From: Pseudomonas sp. Irchel 3E20
Lineage (GTDB): Bacteria; Pseudomonadota; Gammaproteobacteria; Pseudomonadales; Pseudomonadaceae
DNA: 64,000 nt
Reading direction: 5' to 3'
Assembly: GCF_900187645.1 (NCBI RefSeq)
Contig: NZ_FYEE01000002.1
Span: 62,001-126,000 of the forward strand
Part shown: positions 17,856 through 26,441 of the stretch, one piece after another
Numbering within the stretch: the stretch's first letter is position 1
How the letters are laid out: each line of letters opens with the position of its first letter
Made by a program: the position numbers and the translations under genes
The notes under the pieces: generated by a model
Told to the model about the DNA's origin: nothing
The model's input: the letters and a program-made list of their open reading frames with translations, nothing else
Databases searched by the model: none

Positions 17856-19283
17856 ATGTCGATACCACGTTTGAAGTCCTATTTATCCATTTTTGCCACC
17901 GTCCTGGTGCTTGGGCAGGCTGTCCCGGCGCTGGCGGCCGATTTGCCTGACTTTACGCAGTTGGTCGAGCAGGCATCGCCTGCGGTGGTGAACATCAGTA
18001 CCACTCAGAAGCTGCCGGACCGCAAGGTTTCCGCGCAGATGCCGGACCTGGAAGGCTTGCCGCCGATGCTGCGTGAGTTCTTCGAGCGCGGCATGCCCCA
18101 GCAGCCCCGTTCGCCGGGCGGTGGCCGTCAGCGCGAGGCCCAATCCCTGGGCTCGGGTTTTATCATCTCCCCCGATGGCTACATCCTGACCAACAACCAT
18201 GTGATTGCCGACGCCGACGAAATCCTGGTTCGCCTGGCCGATCGCAGCGAGCTCAAGGCCAAGTTGGTAGGCACCGACCCACGCTCCGACGTGGCACTGC
18301 TGAAAATCGAAGGCAAGGACCTGCCTGTGCTGAAGCTGGGTAAGTCCCAGGACCTGAAGGCTGGGCAATGGGTCGTGGCGATCGGTTCGCCGTTTGGCTT
18401 TGACCACACGGTCACCCAAGGCATCGTCAGCGCTATTGGCCGTAGCCTGCCGAACGAAAACTACGTGCCGTTCATCCAGACCGACGTGCCGATCAACCCG
18501 GGCAACTCCGGTGGCCCGTTGTTCAACCTGGCCGGTGAAGTGGTCGGCATCAACTCGCAGATCTATACCCGTTCCGGCGGCTTCATGGGTGTGTCCTTCG
18601 CGATCCCCATCGATGTCGCGATGGATGTGTCGAACCAGTTGAAAGCGGGCGGGAAGGTCAGCCGTGGCTGGTTGGGCGTGGTAATCCAGGAAGTGAACAA
18701 GGATTTGGCCGAGTCGTTCGGCCTGGACAAGCCGGCCGGTGCGCTGGTGGCGCAGATCCAGGATGACGGCCCGGCGGCCAAGGGCGGCCTGCAAGTGGGT
18801 GACGTAATCCTGAGCATGAATGGCCAGCCCATTGTGATGTCGGCAGACCTTCCGCACCTGGTTGGCGCACTCAAGGCCGGCTCCAAGGCCGCGCTGGAAG
18901 TTATCCGTGAGGGCAAGCGCACCAATGTCGAGCTGACGGTCGGTGCTATCCCTGAGGAAGGTGCGGAACTGAGCGCCCTGGGTAAATCCGGCGTTGAGCG
19001 CAGCAGCAATCGCCTCGGCGTAGCGGTGGTCGAGTTGACCGCCGAGCAGAAGAAAGCCTTTGACCTCAAGGGCGGCGTGGTCATCAAGGAAGTGCAGGAC
19101 GGTCCTGCGGCCCTGATCGGCCTGCAACCTGGCGATGTGATTACTCACCTGAACAACCAGGCCATCGGTTCGGCCAAGGAGTTCACGGATATCGCTAAGG
19201 CGTTGCCGAAGAACCGTTCGGTATCGATGCGGGTGCTGCGCCAAGGGCGCGCCAGCTTCATCACGTTCAAACTGGCTGAGTAA
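17856..19283 (+). CDS. mucD: Periplasmic serine endoprotease MucD (DegP/HtrA family)
   Basis: 475 residues. Signal peptide with cleavage near PALAA (about residue 28). Trypsin-like domain with triad His115 (LTNNHVIADA), Asp145 (DPRSDVALLK) and Ser218 (PINPGNSGGP), then two PDZ domains (about 265-350 and 375-475). It degrades misfolded envelope proteins and restrains AlgU activation. The start is the ATG at 17856 with GGAG upstream; the in-frame extension to 17766 is not a signal peptide. mucC, present between mucB and mucD in P. aeruginosa, is absent. Confidence 0.96.
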   Translation: MSIPRLKSYLSIFATVLVLGQAVPALAADLPDFTQLVEQASPAVVNISTTQKLPDRKVSAQMPDLEGLPPMLREFFERGMPQQPRSPGGGRQREAQSLGSGFIISPDGYILTNNHVIADADEILVRLADRSELKAKLVGTDPRSDVALLKIEGKDLPVLKLGKSQDLKAGQWVVAIGSPFGFDHTVTQGIVSAIGRSLPNENYVPFIQTDVPINPGNSGGPLFNLAGEVVGINSQIYTRSGGFMGVSFAIPIDVAMDVSNQLKAGGKVSRGWLGVVIQEVNKDLAESFGLDKPAGALVAQIQDDGPAAKGGLQVGDVILSMNGQPIVMSADLPHLVGALKAGSKAALEVIREGKRTNVELTVGAIPEEGAELSALGKSGVERSSNRLGVAVVELTAEQKKAFDLKGGVVIKEVQDGPAALIGLQPGDVITHLNNQAIGSAKEFTDIAKALPKNRSVSMRVLRQGRASFITFKLAE

Positions 19284-19293
19284 CGGTCGCAAC

Positions 19294-19325
19294 AAAAAAA
19301 CCGCCTCCAGGGAGGCGGTTTTTTT
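19294..19325. terminator. Bidirectional intrinsic terminator between mucD and the M48 protease gene
   Basis: A perfect eight-pair stem CCGCCTCC/GGAGGCGG with a two-base AG centre, preceded by A7 and followed by T8. It can end transcripts from both convergent genes. Confidence 0.9.
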
Positions 19326-19349
19326 GGGTCTGCCATTTACTGGCGAGGG

Positions 19350-20783
19350 TCAGCGCATCATGTCCTTGACCATCTGCTCCTGGTCCATCAACTCCCGCTG
19401 CCGGGCATCGATGCGCGACGACAGCGGGAAGTTGCTGCCGGCACGGCGCTTGGCGAAGTCCAGTTGCTGGATGGCCTGGCGGTAATCGCCCACCAGGGCG
19501 AAATATTCGGCGCGGGCCTGGTGCAGGCCGATGATGTTGCCGGAAAGCCCGCGGGTTTCGGCCACCATATACCAGACATCCGGATCGTCGGGGCGGGTCT
19601 TGAGTAGGCTTTCCAGGGCTTTCTCGGCATCGGCGGCGCGATTCTGTTTGAGCAGCAGATCGACGCGCACTTCGTTGAGCGGATAGTTGCCCGGGTATTG
19701 GGTGAGCATTCGCTCGACCCGCGACTGGGCGTCGGGCAGACGATTGTTGGTGATGTCCAGGTCGACCTGGGCCAGGTTGTAGGTGATGTCGTTGGGGGCC
19801 TTGGCCAACAATTGCTTGAGGTTCTCCCGCGCTTCGTTCAACTGGCCGCCCTTGATCTGGGCGATGGCTAGGCCATAGCGCGCCACGTCGTTTTTCGGGT
19901 TCTCTTCGAGTTGGGCGCGAAAGCGCTTGGCGCCTAGGCCGGGGGTTTCTTCGTAGATCAGTTGCACCCGGGCACGCACCAGTTGATAGCGCAGGCTGTC
20001 TTCGGTGCCGCCGGGGCCGGCCTGTTCGGCGCGGTTGCGGGTGTCGGCGATACGGGATTCGGTCACCGGGTGAGTGAGTAGAAATTCTGGCGGCTTGGCA
20101 TCGAAGCGGTACTGGCGCATCAGGCGCTCGAACATGGTGGGCATGGAGCGTGGGTCATACCCGGCCTTTTCCAGGTTGAGGATGCCGATGCGGTCGGCTT
20201 CCTGCTCGTTTTGCCGGGAGAAGCGGCGCTGTTCCTGGATCGCTGCGGCCTGGGTGCCGGCAATGGCCGCGATCCCGGCATCGCCGGCCCCCGCGGCGGC
20301 GACGATGATGCCGGCCAGCAGGGCGGCCATCATCGGTACCTGCATGCGTTGCTGGGCCTCGACACCACGGGCGAAGTGGCGTTGGGACAAGTGGGCCAGT
20401 TCGTGAGCCAGTACGGACGCGTATTCACCCTCGGTCTGGGCGTTGAGGAACAGGCCGCCGTTGACACCGATGATCCCGCCAGGTGCCGCGAAGGCGTTGA
20501 GTTGCGGGCTGTTAATCAGGATGAACTCCAGGCGCCGATCATTGACCTGGCTGGTCTCCACCAGTTTGTACACGCTGGTTTCGACGTAGTCCTTGAGTTG
20601 CGGGTCGTTGAGTTGCGACACCTGGCTGCGCAGCAGGGCCAGCCAGGCGCGGCCCAATTGGTGTTCCTGTTGTGGCGAGACAATGGCAGAACTGGCGTCG
20701 CCGAGTGACGGCAAGTCGTCGGCGAAGCCCGGTGAGGCGAGCAGGCAAGCGAGCGTCAGTAGGGTAGGGCGCAGAAAAGTCAT
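19350..20783 (-). CDS. Periplasmic M48 metalloprotease with TPR domain (BepA/YfgC type)
   Basis: 477 residues. Signal peptide (cleavage after GFA, near residue 21), M48 peptidase domain with zinc motif HELAH (127-131) and the third ligand in NEQEADRIG near 197-205, then a C-terminal TPR-rich half (about 290-477). E. coli BepA has this architecture and degrades or helps assemble outer-membrane proteins such as LptD. The ATG at 20783 is preferred over a TTG 21 bases upstream because it gives the signal peptide directly. Divergent from the TusA-like gene. Confidence 0.9.
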   Translation of the reverse strand: MTFLRPTLLTLACLLASPGFADDLPSLGDASSAIVSPQQEHQLGRAWLALLRSQVSQLNDPQLKDYVETSVYKLVETSQVNDRRLEFILINSPQLNAFAAPGGIIGVNGGLFLNAQTEGEYASVLAHELAHLSQRHFARGVEAQQRMQVPMMAALLAGIIVAAAGAGDAGIAAIAGTQAAAIQEQRRFSRQNEQEADRIGILNLEKAGYDPRSMPTMFERLMRQYRFDAKPPEFLLTHPVTESRIADTRNRAEQAGPGGTEDSLRYQLVRARVQLIYEETPGLGAKRFRAQLEENPKNDVARYGLAIAQIKGGQLNEARENLKQLLAKAPNDITYNLAQVDLDITNNRLPDAQSRVERMLTQYPGNYPLNEVRVDLLLKQNRAADAEKALESLLKTRPDDPDVWYMVAETRGLSGNIIGLHQARAEYFALVGDYRQAIQQLDFAKRRAGSNFPLSSRIDARQRELMDQEQMVKDMMR

Positions 20784-20879
20784 GCACAAAGCCTTAATCG
20801 ACAAAGGCCTTACTGTAGCCGGACAGTTGCGATCAGACCAGATAATCTAGGCGGCTTGAAAACTGTCAGGAGTGGCTCG

Positions 20880-21119
20880 ATGAGCGATGCTGTGGCGCAC
20901 GACGCCGAACTGGACGCCAGCGGTCTGAACTGCCCGCTACCGCTGCTCAAGGCCAAGCTGGAACTCAATCGCCTGGCCAGTGGCGCGGTGCTTAAGGTGA
21001 TCGCCACCGACGCCGGTTCCCAGCGCGACTTCCGCACCTTTGCCCGATTGGCCGGTCATACGCTGCTGCATGAAGAAGACGAGGCAGGCGTCTACCGCTA
21101 TTGGTTGCGCAAGGCCTGA
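20880..21119 (+). CDS. TusA-like sulfurtransferase / sulfur-carrier protein
   Basis: 79 residues. It carries the SirA/TusA signature LNCPLPLLKAK with the persulfide-forming Cys18 in a CPxP motif, and the DFRTFARLAGH segment at about 50-60. The position between the M48 protease and the PerM permease matches PA1006 of P. aeruginosa, which is linked to molybdenum cofactor homeostasis rather than tRNA thiolation; applying that role here is inference. CAGGAG precedes the ATG. Confidence 0.85.
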   Translation: MSDAVAHDAELDASGLNCPLPLLKAKLELNRLASGAVLKVIATDAGSQRDFRTFARLAGHTLLHEEDEAGVYRYWLRKA

Positions 21120-21148
21120 AGCCGGTATTGATTGCCTAAGGAAGTTAG

Positions 21149-22219
21149 ATGTTCAAAGTGCTACGCGATTGGGTTCAGCGTTACTTCTCCGATGAAGAAG
21201 CCGTGGTGCTGGCGGTGCTGCTGTTTTTGGCCTTTACCGCCGTCCTGACCCTGGGCGGCATGCTGGCGCCGGTACTGGCGGGAATGGTGCTGGCCTACCT
21301 GATGCAAGGCCTGGTCGTCAGCCTGGAGCGCTTGCGGGTGCCCGGTGGCGTGGCGGTGGGCCTGGTGTTCGCCCTGTTCATGGGGTTGTTACTGGTGTTT
21401 ATCCTGGTCGTGGTGCCGTTGCTCTGGCATCAGGTCATCACCTTGTTCAACGAATTGCCCGGGATGCTGGCCAAATGGCAATCGCTGTTGTTGCTGTTGC
21501 CTGAGCGTTATCCCCACCTGGTTTCCGACGAACAAGTGCTACAAGCCATCGAGGCCGCGCGGGGCGAGATCGGCAAGTTCGGGCAATGGGCACTGACGTT
21601 TTCGCTGTCGAGCCTGCCGTTGCTGGTCAACATCATGATCTACCTGGTGCTGGTGCCGATCCTGGTGTTCTTTTTTCTCAAGGACCGCCAGATGATCGGA
21701 CGTTGGGTGCGCGGTTATCTGCCCCGTGAGCGTGCGCTGATTACCCGTGTGGCGCAGGACATGAACCGCCAGATCGCCAACTACATTCGTGGCAAGGTGA
21801 TCGAGATCTTCATCTGCGGTGGCGTGACCTACATCGCCTTTGTCACCCTGGGCTTGAACTATGCCGCGCTGCTGGCCCTGCTGGTAGGGGTGTCGGTGGT
21901 GGTGCCCTATGTCGGGGCGGTGGTGGTCACGGTGCCGGTGACCTTGATCGCGCTGTTCCAGTGGGGCTGGAGCGATCAGTTCATTTACCTGATGGCGGTG
22001 TACGGCATCATCCAGACCCTCGACGGCAACGTGCTGGTGCCGTTGCTGTTCTCCGAGGCGGTCAACCTGCACCCGGTGGCAATCATCTGCGCGGTGCTGT
22101 TGTTTGGCGGGTTATGGGGCTTCTGGGGGATTTTCTTCGCCATCCCGCTGGCCACCCTGTTCAAGGCTGTGCTCGATGCCTGGCCGCGCAAGGAGGCGGT
22201 GGTCGCTCCGTTGCTCTGA
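21149..22219 (+). CDS. AI-2E/PerM-family transporter
   Basis: 356 residues with about eight transmembrane helices: paired helices near 20-60, one near 65-90, a loop region, then helices near 155-180, 215-240 and 245-335. The LVPILVFFFLKDR and GVTYIAFVTLGLNYAALLALL segments are typical of the AI-2E (PF01594) family. Members export signals or small molecules or act as ion exchangers; the substrate here is unknown. It lies 29 bases after the TusA-like gene on the same strand. Confidence 0.88.
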   Translation: MFKVLRDWVQRYFSDEEAVVLAVLLFLAFTAVLTLGGMLAPVLAGMVLAYLMQGLVVSLERLRVPGGVAVGLVFALFMGLLLVFILVVVPLLWHQVITLFNELPGMLAKWQSLLLLLPERYPHLVSDEQVLQAIEAARGEIGKFGQWALTFSLSSLPLLVNIMIYLVLVPILVFFFLKDRQMIGRWVRGYLPRERALITRVAQDMNRQIANYIRGKVIEIFICGGVTYIAFVTLGLNYAALLALLVGVSVVVPYVGAVVVTVPVTLIALFQWGWSDQFIYLMAVYGIIQTLDGNVLVPLLFSEAVNLHPVAIICAVLLFGGLWGFWGIFFAIPLATLFKAVLDAWPRKEAVVAPLL

Positions 22220-22232
22220 CGTTTGGGTGGGG

Positions 22233-22260
22233 TCGCGGGCAGGCTTGGCGCTGCCCGCGA
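22233..22260. repeat. REP-like palindrome
   Basis: Perfect ten-base arms TCGCGGGCAG/CTGCCCGCGA around an eight-base loop between two convergent genes. The core resembles Pseudomonas REP. It could also act as a 3' mRNA stabiliser; there is no T-run. Confidence 0.6.
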
Positions 22261-22273
22261 AGGGTTTGAGCAA

Positions 22274-22747
22274 TCAGGCCTTGTCGAGGGCCTGGGCGGC
22301 GGCCAGCACCGCCTCCACATGGCCGGGCACCTTCACGCCACGCCATTGCTGGCGCAGCACGCCGTCCTTGTCGATCAGGAATGTGCTGCGGTCAACGCCC
22401 ATGTATTCCTTGCCATAGAGCTTCTTGAGCTTGATGACGTCGAACAATTGGCAGACGGCTTCGTCCTTGTCGCTGATGAGCTCGAACGGGAACGCCTGCT
22501 TGGCCTTGAAGTTTTCATGGGACTTCAAGCTGTCGCGAGAAACGCCGAACACCTCGGTGTTGGCGGCCTGGAACTGCGGGTAATGATCGCGAAAACCCTG
22601 GCCCTCGGTGGTGCAACCCGGCGTGCTGTCCTTGGGGTAGAAGTAGAGCACCACCTGCTTGCCCTTGAGCCCGTCGAGGCTGAAGGTCTGGCCGCCGGTG
22701 GCCGGGGCCTCGAAGTGGGCAACGGGTGTATCGATGGCAACGGCCAT
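22274..22747 (-). CDS. bcp: Thioredoxin-dependent peroxiredoxin Bcp/PrxQ
   Basis: 157 residues. It reduces hydroperoxides using thioredoxin. The peroxidatic Cys45 is in STPGCTTE. The five-residue-spaced resolving Cys of E. coli Bcp is absent (GQGF replaces it); the only other Cys is Cys99 in DEAVCQLF, so the enzyme is 1-Cys type or uses an alternative partner. The ATG at 22747 matches the family start; a longer in-frame extension is spurious. It lies 11 bases downstream of gcvR. Confidence 0.94.
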   Translation of the reverse strand: MAVAIDTPVAHFEAPATGGQTFSLDGLKGKQVVLYFYPKDSTPGCTTEGQGFRDHYPQFQAANTEVFGVSRDSLKSHENFKAKQAFPFELISDKDEAVCQLFDVIKLKKLYGKEYMGVDRSTFLIDKDGVLRQQWRGVKVPGHVEAVLAAAQALDKA

Positions 22748-22758
22748 TGAATGCTTCC

Positions 22759-23319
22759 TTACATGGGGTTCTGTGGGCGCCAGGGTTCGATCAGGGCATC
22801 CAGGTTCAGCGCGTCGGCGAAATCCAGGAACTGATCGCGCAACCAACTGATCTGCACGCCGGGCGGCAGGGTCACGGTGAAGGTTGCGTTTAGCATGGTG
22901 CCGCCGGTTTGCGGGGCCAGGTAAGTGTCGCAGGTGAGGTTTTCCAGCTCGACGTGGTGGTCGATGAAGAACTGGCACAGTTCGTTGACGATGTCCGAGC
23001 GGTACGCCGCGCTGACATACGCCACGTAGGGCAAGGCCTCGGGACGGTTCTCCAGTGCGGCGCTGCGCACCACATTGACGGTGAAGGCGTGCTTCTTGGC
23101 CAGTGACGGCAGGCCGGCTTCCAGGCGCGCCAGGGCGTCCCAGCTGCCGGAAATCTGCAGCACCAGCGCACTGCACTCGCCGTGGCGAGTCAGCCGGGAG
23201 GTGACCACCGCGCAGCGATTTTCATGGCTGGCGCGGCACAGGACGTTAGTCAGCTCCATGGGGTTGGCGCCAAGGGCACTGATAACAAGGAATTGTTCGC
23301 GAACTGTGGGGGTGGACAT
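22759..23319 (-). CDS. gcvR: Glycine cleavage system transcriptional repressor GcvR
   Basis: 186 residues with two ACT domains (about 8-85 and 95-175) and no DNA-binding domain. The FLVISALGANPMELTNVLCRA opening and DHHVELENLTCDTY in the second ACT are typical of GcvR, which in enterics binds GcvA and glycine to repress gcv genes. Divergent from dapA; the gene pair gcvR-bcp next to dapA is also found in E. coli. Confidence 0.9.
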   Translation of the reverse strand: MSTPTVREQFLVISALGANPMELTNVLCRASHENRCAVVTSRLTRHGECSALVLQISGSWDALARLEAGLPSLAKKHAFTVNVVRSAALENRPEALPYVAYVSAAYRSDIVNELCQFFIDHHVELENLTCDTYLAPQTGGTMLNATFTVTLPPGVQISWLRDQFLDFADALNLDALIEPWRPQNPM

Positions 23320-23563
23320 GCAGCATTCCTAAAGCGATGAGCGGTCGGTGCCAGGGCGGGTCCGTGTAGGGCAACTGCGCAGCCTTGGGCCCATGGCAAG
23401 TTCCCTGGCAACACTGCCACCCTCGGTCCCAAGAGTCTGGGAACCGGCAGCAACAGCGCTTGAACAGGGGGGCTTGAGCCAAAAACGAAGGCTGGAATCC
23501 GCCACACGGGCTAATCGGCACCGATCAAAGCCTGAGAGGGTAGCGAAAACCATCGCTAAGGGG

Positions 23564-23606
23564 AATGGTACTTCGCTTGTGCAAGCATCTTGTCGCCAGT
23601 ACCATT
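23564..23606 (+). promoter_or_regulatory. Structured 5' leader upstream of dapA
   Basis: A perfect nine-base inverted repeat AATGGTACT...AGTACCATT (23564-23572 and 23598-23606) encloses 25 bases that hold a smaller GCTT/AAGC hairpin. It sits 31 bases before the dapA ATG and just before the GGCAGGAG ribosome site. No known riboswitch core (lysine, glycine, TPP) is recognisable. The rest of the 318-base gcvR-dapA gap shows only a short TAGCG/CGCTA hairpin at 23541-23558. Confidence 0.4.
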
Positions 23607-23637
23607 ACCGCTCTCTTTTTCCGGCAGGAGCGGTTGC

Positions 23638-24516
23638 ATGATTGCGGGCAGTATGGTGGCACTGGTCACACCCATGGATGCACAGGGTCGTCTCGACTGG
23701 GACAGCCTGAGCAAACTGGTGGACTTTCACCTGCAAAACGGCACCCACGCCATCGTGGCCGTCGGCACCACGGGTGAGTCAGCGACCCTGGACGTGAACG
23801 AGCACATCGAAGTGATCCGTCGCGTGGTCAAGCAGGTTGACGGGCGCATCCCGGTAATTGCCGGTACCGGCGCCAACTCGACGCGCGAAGCGATCGAGCT
23901 GACCACTAACGCCAAGACCGCCGGCGCCGATGCCTGCCTGCTGGTCACCCCGTACTACAACAAGCCGACGCAAGAAGGCCTGTACCAGCATTTTCGCGCC
24001 ATTGCCGAGGCGGTGGACATCCCGCAGATCCTCTACAACGTGCCTGGCCGTACCGCGTGTGACATGCAGGCCGAGACCGTAATCCGCCTGTCCACCGTGA
24101 AGAACATCATCGGCATCAAGGAAGCCACCGGCGACCTGCAACGCGCCAAGGCCATCCTTGATGGCGTGAACAAGGATTTCCTGGTGATTTCCGGTGACGA
24201 CGCAACCGCCGTCGAACTGATCCTGCTCGGTGGCAAGGGCAACATCTCCGTGACCGCCAACGTCGCACCGCGTGACATGAGCGACCTGTGCATCGCGGCC
24301 CTCAATGGCGAGGCCGACAAGGCCCGGGCCATCCATGAAAAACTGATGCCGCTCAATAAAACCCTGTTTATCGAATCCAACCCTATCCCCGTGAAGTGGG
24401 CTTTGCATGAGATGGGCCTGATGCCGGACGGTATCCGTCTGCCGCTCACCTGGCTCAGCCCTGCCTGTCACGAACCGCTGCGGCAGGCCATGCGCCAGTC
24501 CGGCGTCCTGGTTTAA
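23638..24516 (+). CDS. dapA: 4-hydroxy-tetrahydrodipicolinate synthase
   Basis: 292 residues, standard length. It condenses pyruvate with aspartate semialdehyde in the diaminopimelate/lysine pathway. Catalytic residues are visible: Thr44-Thr45 (VGTTGES), Tyr133 (LYNVPGRT) and Schiff-base Lys161 (GIKEATGD). The ATG at 23638 is chosen because GGCAGGAG lies upstream and MIAGSMVALVTP is the family opening. It starts a dapA-bamC-MBL-purC run. Confidence 0.98.
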   Translation: MIAGSMVALVTPMDAQGRLDWDSLSKLVDFHLQNGTHAIVAVGTTGESATLDVNEHIEVIRRVVKQVDGRIPVIAGTGANSTREAIELTTNAKTAGADACLLVTPYYNKPTQEGLYQHFRAIAEAVDIPQILYNVPGRTACDMQAETVIRLSTVKNIIGIKEATGDLQRAKAILDGVNKDFLVISGDDATAVELILLGGKGNISVTANVAPRDMSDLCIAALNGEADKARAIHEKLMPLNKTLFIESNPIPVKWALHEMGLMPDGIRLPLTWLSPACHEPLRQAMRQSGVLV

Positions 24517-24533
24517 TTGAGGAAGCACTACGC

Positions 24534-25649
24534 ATGAAGCGATTGGCCGGACTTTCCGCACTTGCCTTGATTATCTCCAGCACCAGCGGCTGTGGATGGA
24601 TCTGGGGCCCGGAAGGTTACTTCCGCGACCGTGGTAGCGATTACCTGGAAGCACAACAGACTGCACCGATGCAATTGCCGCCGGACGTCACCACCGCCAA
24701 GCGTCTGGACCCGCTGTTGCCGATCCCGCGCAACGTGGCCGACGACAGCGTCAAAGGCGAGTACGAAGTGCCCCGCCCGCAACCGCTGTCGGCCCTGGCC
24801 GATGCCAGCGACTACAGCCTGCAGAAAAGCGGCGAGTCGCGCTGGGTCATGGCCCAGCACGCCCCGGCCGAAGTCTGGCCGGTGGCGGTGCAGTTCTTCC
24901 AGGACAACGGTTTTCGCCTGGATGAACAGCGCCCGCAAACTGGTGAATTCACCACCACCTGGCAGCGCGCTGACGAATTGTCGGCGTCCATGGCCAAGCG
25001 CCTGGCCAGTGCCGGCATCGCCGCCGACAGCGAAACCCGCGTACGGGTGCGCATCGAGCCAGGCGTGCAACGCAATACCAGTGAAGTCTATGTGGTCAGC
25101 GCCGAGCGTCCTGCCGGCAGCACGGCCAATGTCGAGTTCACCAACCGTTCGCTCAACGCTGGCCTGGACGCGGCCCTGGTGGACGAAATGCTCGCCAGCA
25201 TGACCCGCAGCGCCGAGAAGGGCGGTTCCGTGTCCCTGCTCGCTGCCCGCGATTTCGATACGCCGAGCCGTGTCAGCCTCACCGAGGACGGCAGCGGCAA
25301 CGTCGTGCTCAACCTGGGTGAAGACCTTGACCGTGCCTGGTCGAGCGTTGGCCGTGCTCTCGAGCAGGGCGAATGGCGCGTTGAGGACATCAACCGCAGC
25401 CTGGGCCTGTACTACATCAACCTCGCCGAAAAAGCCGAGAAGAAAAACGACGAGCCAGGCTTCTTCGGCAAGTTGTTTGGCAGCAAGCCGGCCAAGGAAG
25501 AAATCGAAGCCCGCGCCGAGCGCTATCAGGTTCGCCTGAGCAAGGTCGGCGACAACGTGCAAGTCACCGTCGAGAAAAACATCAACACCGTTGCTCCCGC
25601 CGAAGTGGCGCGCAAAGTGTTGGGCGTCATTCAGGACAACCTGGGTTAA
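24534..25649 (+). CDS. bamC: Outer membrane assembly lipoprotein BamC (NlpB)
   Basis: 371 residues. Lipoprotein signal peptide with lipobox TSGC (Cys20). An unstructured N-terminal segment (about 21-95) contains the conserved stretch around DRGSDYLEAQQ that contacts BamD in E. coli, followed by two helix-grip domains (about 100-220 and 235-370). It is a non-essential subunit of the BAM complex. It lies 17 bases after dapA with GAGGAAG upstream; the dapA-bamC pair is conserved in gamma-proteobacteria. Confidence 0.95.
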   Translation: MKRLAGLSALALIISSTSGCGWIWGPEGYFRDRGSDYLEAQQTAPMQLPPDVTTAKRLDPLLPIPRNVADDSVKGEYEVPRPQPLSALADASDYSLQKSGESRWVMAQHAPAEVWPVAVQFFQDNGFRLDEQRPQTGEFTTTWQRADELSASMAKRLASAGIAADSETRVRVRIEPGVQRNTSEVYVVSAERPAGSTANVEFTNRSLNAGLDAALVDEMLASMTRSAEKGGSVSLLAARDFDTPSRVSLTEDGSGNVVLNLGEDLDRAWSSVGRALEQGEWRVEDINRSLGLYYINLAEKAEKKNDEPGFFGKLFGSKPAKEEIEARAERYQVRLSKVGDNVQVTVEKNINTVAPAEVARKVLGVIQDNLG

Positions 25650-25654
25650 TCATC

Positions 25655-26413
25655 ATGCGTTTTGCCGTTCTCGGCAGCGGTAGCCAAGGGAACGGCACGC
25701 TTGTGGCCTGTGATGACACGTATGTCTTGGTCGATTGTGGTTTCTCCCTGCGGGAAACCGAAAAACGCCTGCTGCGCCTGGGTGTGAACCCGGCGCAGTT
25801 GAGCGCGATACTCGTGACCCACGAACATGCCGACCACGTGCATGGCGTGGGTTTGCTGTCTCGGCGCTACGATCTTGCGGTCTACCTCAGTCGCGGCACC
25901 CTGCGCGGGATGCGCAAACCCATTGAGCCGGCAGGTTTTCTGGCCGGTGGTGAACAACTGCGCATCGGTGCGCTGGACATTGACGTGATTGCTGTGGCCC
26001 ATGATGCGCAAGAGCCGACGCAGTACGTGTTCAGCGATGGCCAGCGGCGCTTCGGCCTGCTGACCGACCTGGGCTCGTATTGCGCCCGGGTGCTGGATAG
26101 CTACCGTGGCCTGGATGCTTTGATGATCGAGTCCAACCACTGCCGCGACATGCTTGCCCGTGGCCACTACCCGTACTTTCTCAAGCAGCGGGTCGGCGGC
26201 GAACTGGGACATTTGAACAACCACCAGGCAGCGCTCCTGGTGTCCGAGTTGGGTTACAAAGGCCTGCAACACCTGGTCCTGGCCCATCTGAGCAGCAAGA
26301 ACAACCTGCCGCAGCTGGCCCGGCAATGTTTCGTCGATACCCTCGGGTGCGACCCGGACTGGCTGCAACTGGCCGATCAAGATTCAGGGCTCGACTGGCG
26401 ACATATCGCCTAG
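25655..26413 (+). CDS. Metallo-beta-lactamase-fold hydrolase (YycJ/WalJ-like)
   Basis: 252 residues. The GSGSQGNGTLV opening and the metal motif HEHADH (56-61) define an MBL-fold hydrolase; further ligands are in AHDAQEP near 110-116, LTDLGSY near 132-138 and MIESNHC near 152-158. The closest known family is the YycJ-type cytoplasmic nuclease/hydrolase group. The substrate is not shown. It is tightly packed between bamC (5 bases) and purC (28 bases). Confidence 0.87.
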   Translation: MRFAVLGSGSQGNGTLVACDDTYVLVDCGFSLRETEKRLLRLGVNPAQLSAILVTHEHADHVHGVGLLSRRYDLAVYLSRGTLRGMRKPIEPAGFLAGGEQLRIGALDIDVIAVAHDAQEPTQYVFSDGQRRFGLLTDLGSYCARVLDSYRGLDALMIESNHCRDMLARGHYPYFLKQRVGGELGHLNNHQAALLVSELGYKGLQHLVLAHLSSKNNLPQLARQCFVDTLGCDPDWLQLADQDSGLDWRHIA

Positions 26414-26441
26414 CCCATCTACTTAGCAAGCGGAGCCCATC

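Noticed and set aside
17883..19295. A 470-codon minus-strand frame over mucD
   Set aside because: MucD has the complete HtrA triad and PDZ domains on the plus strand; the reverse frame has no motif.
23340..23560. Possible glycine or TPP riboswitch between gcvR and dapA (CTGAGA-like sequence near 23531)
   Set aside because: Only an isolated CTGAGA is present; the other conserved core segments of those aptamers are missing.
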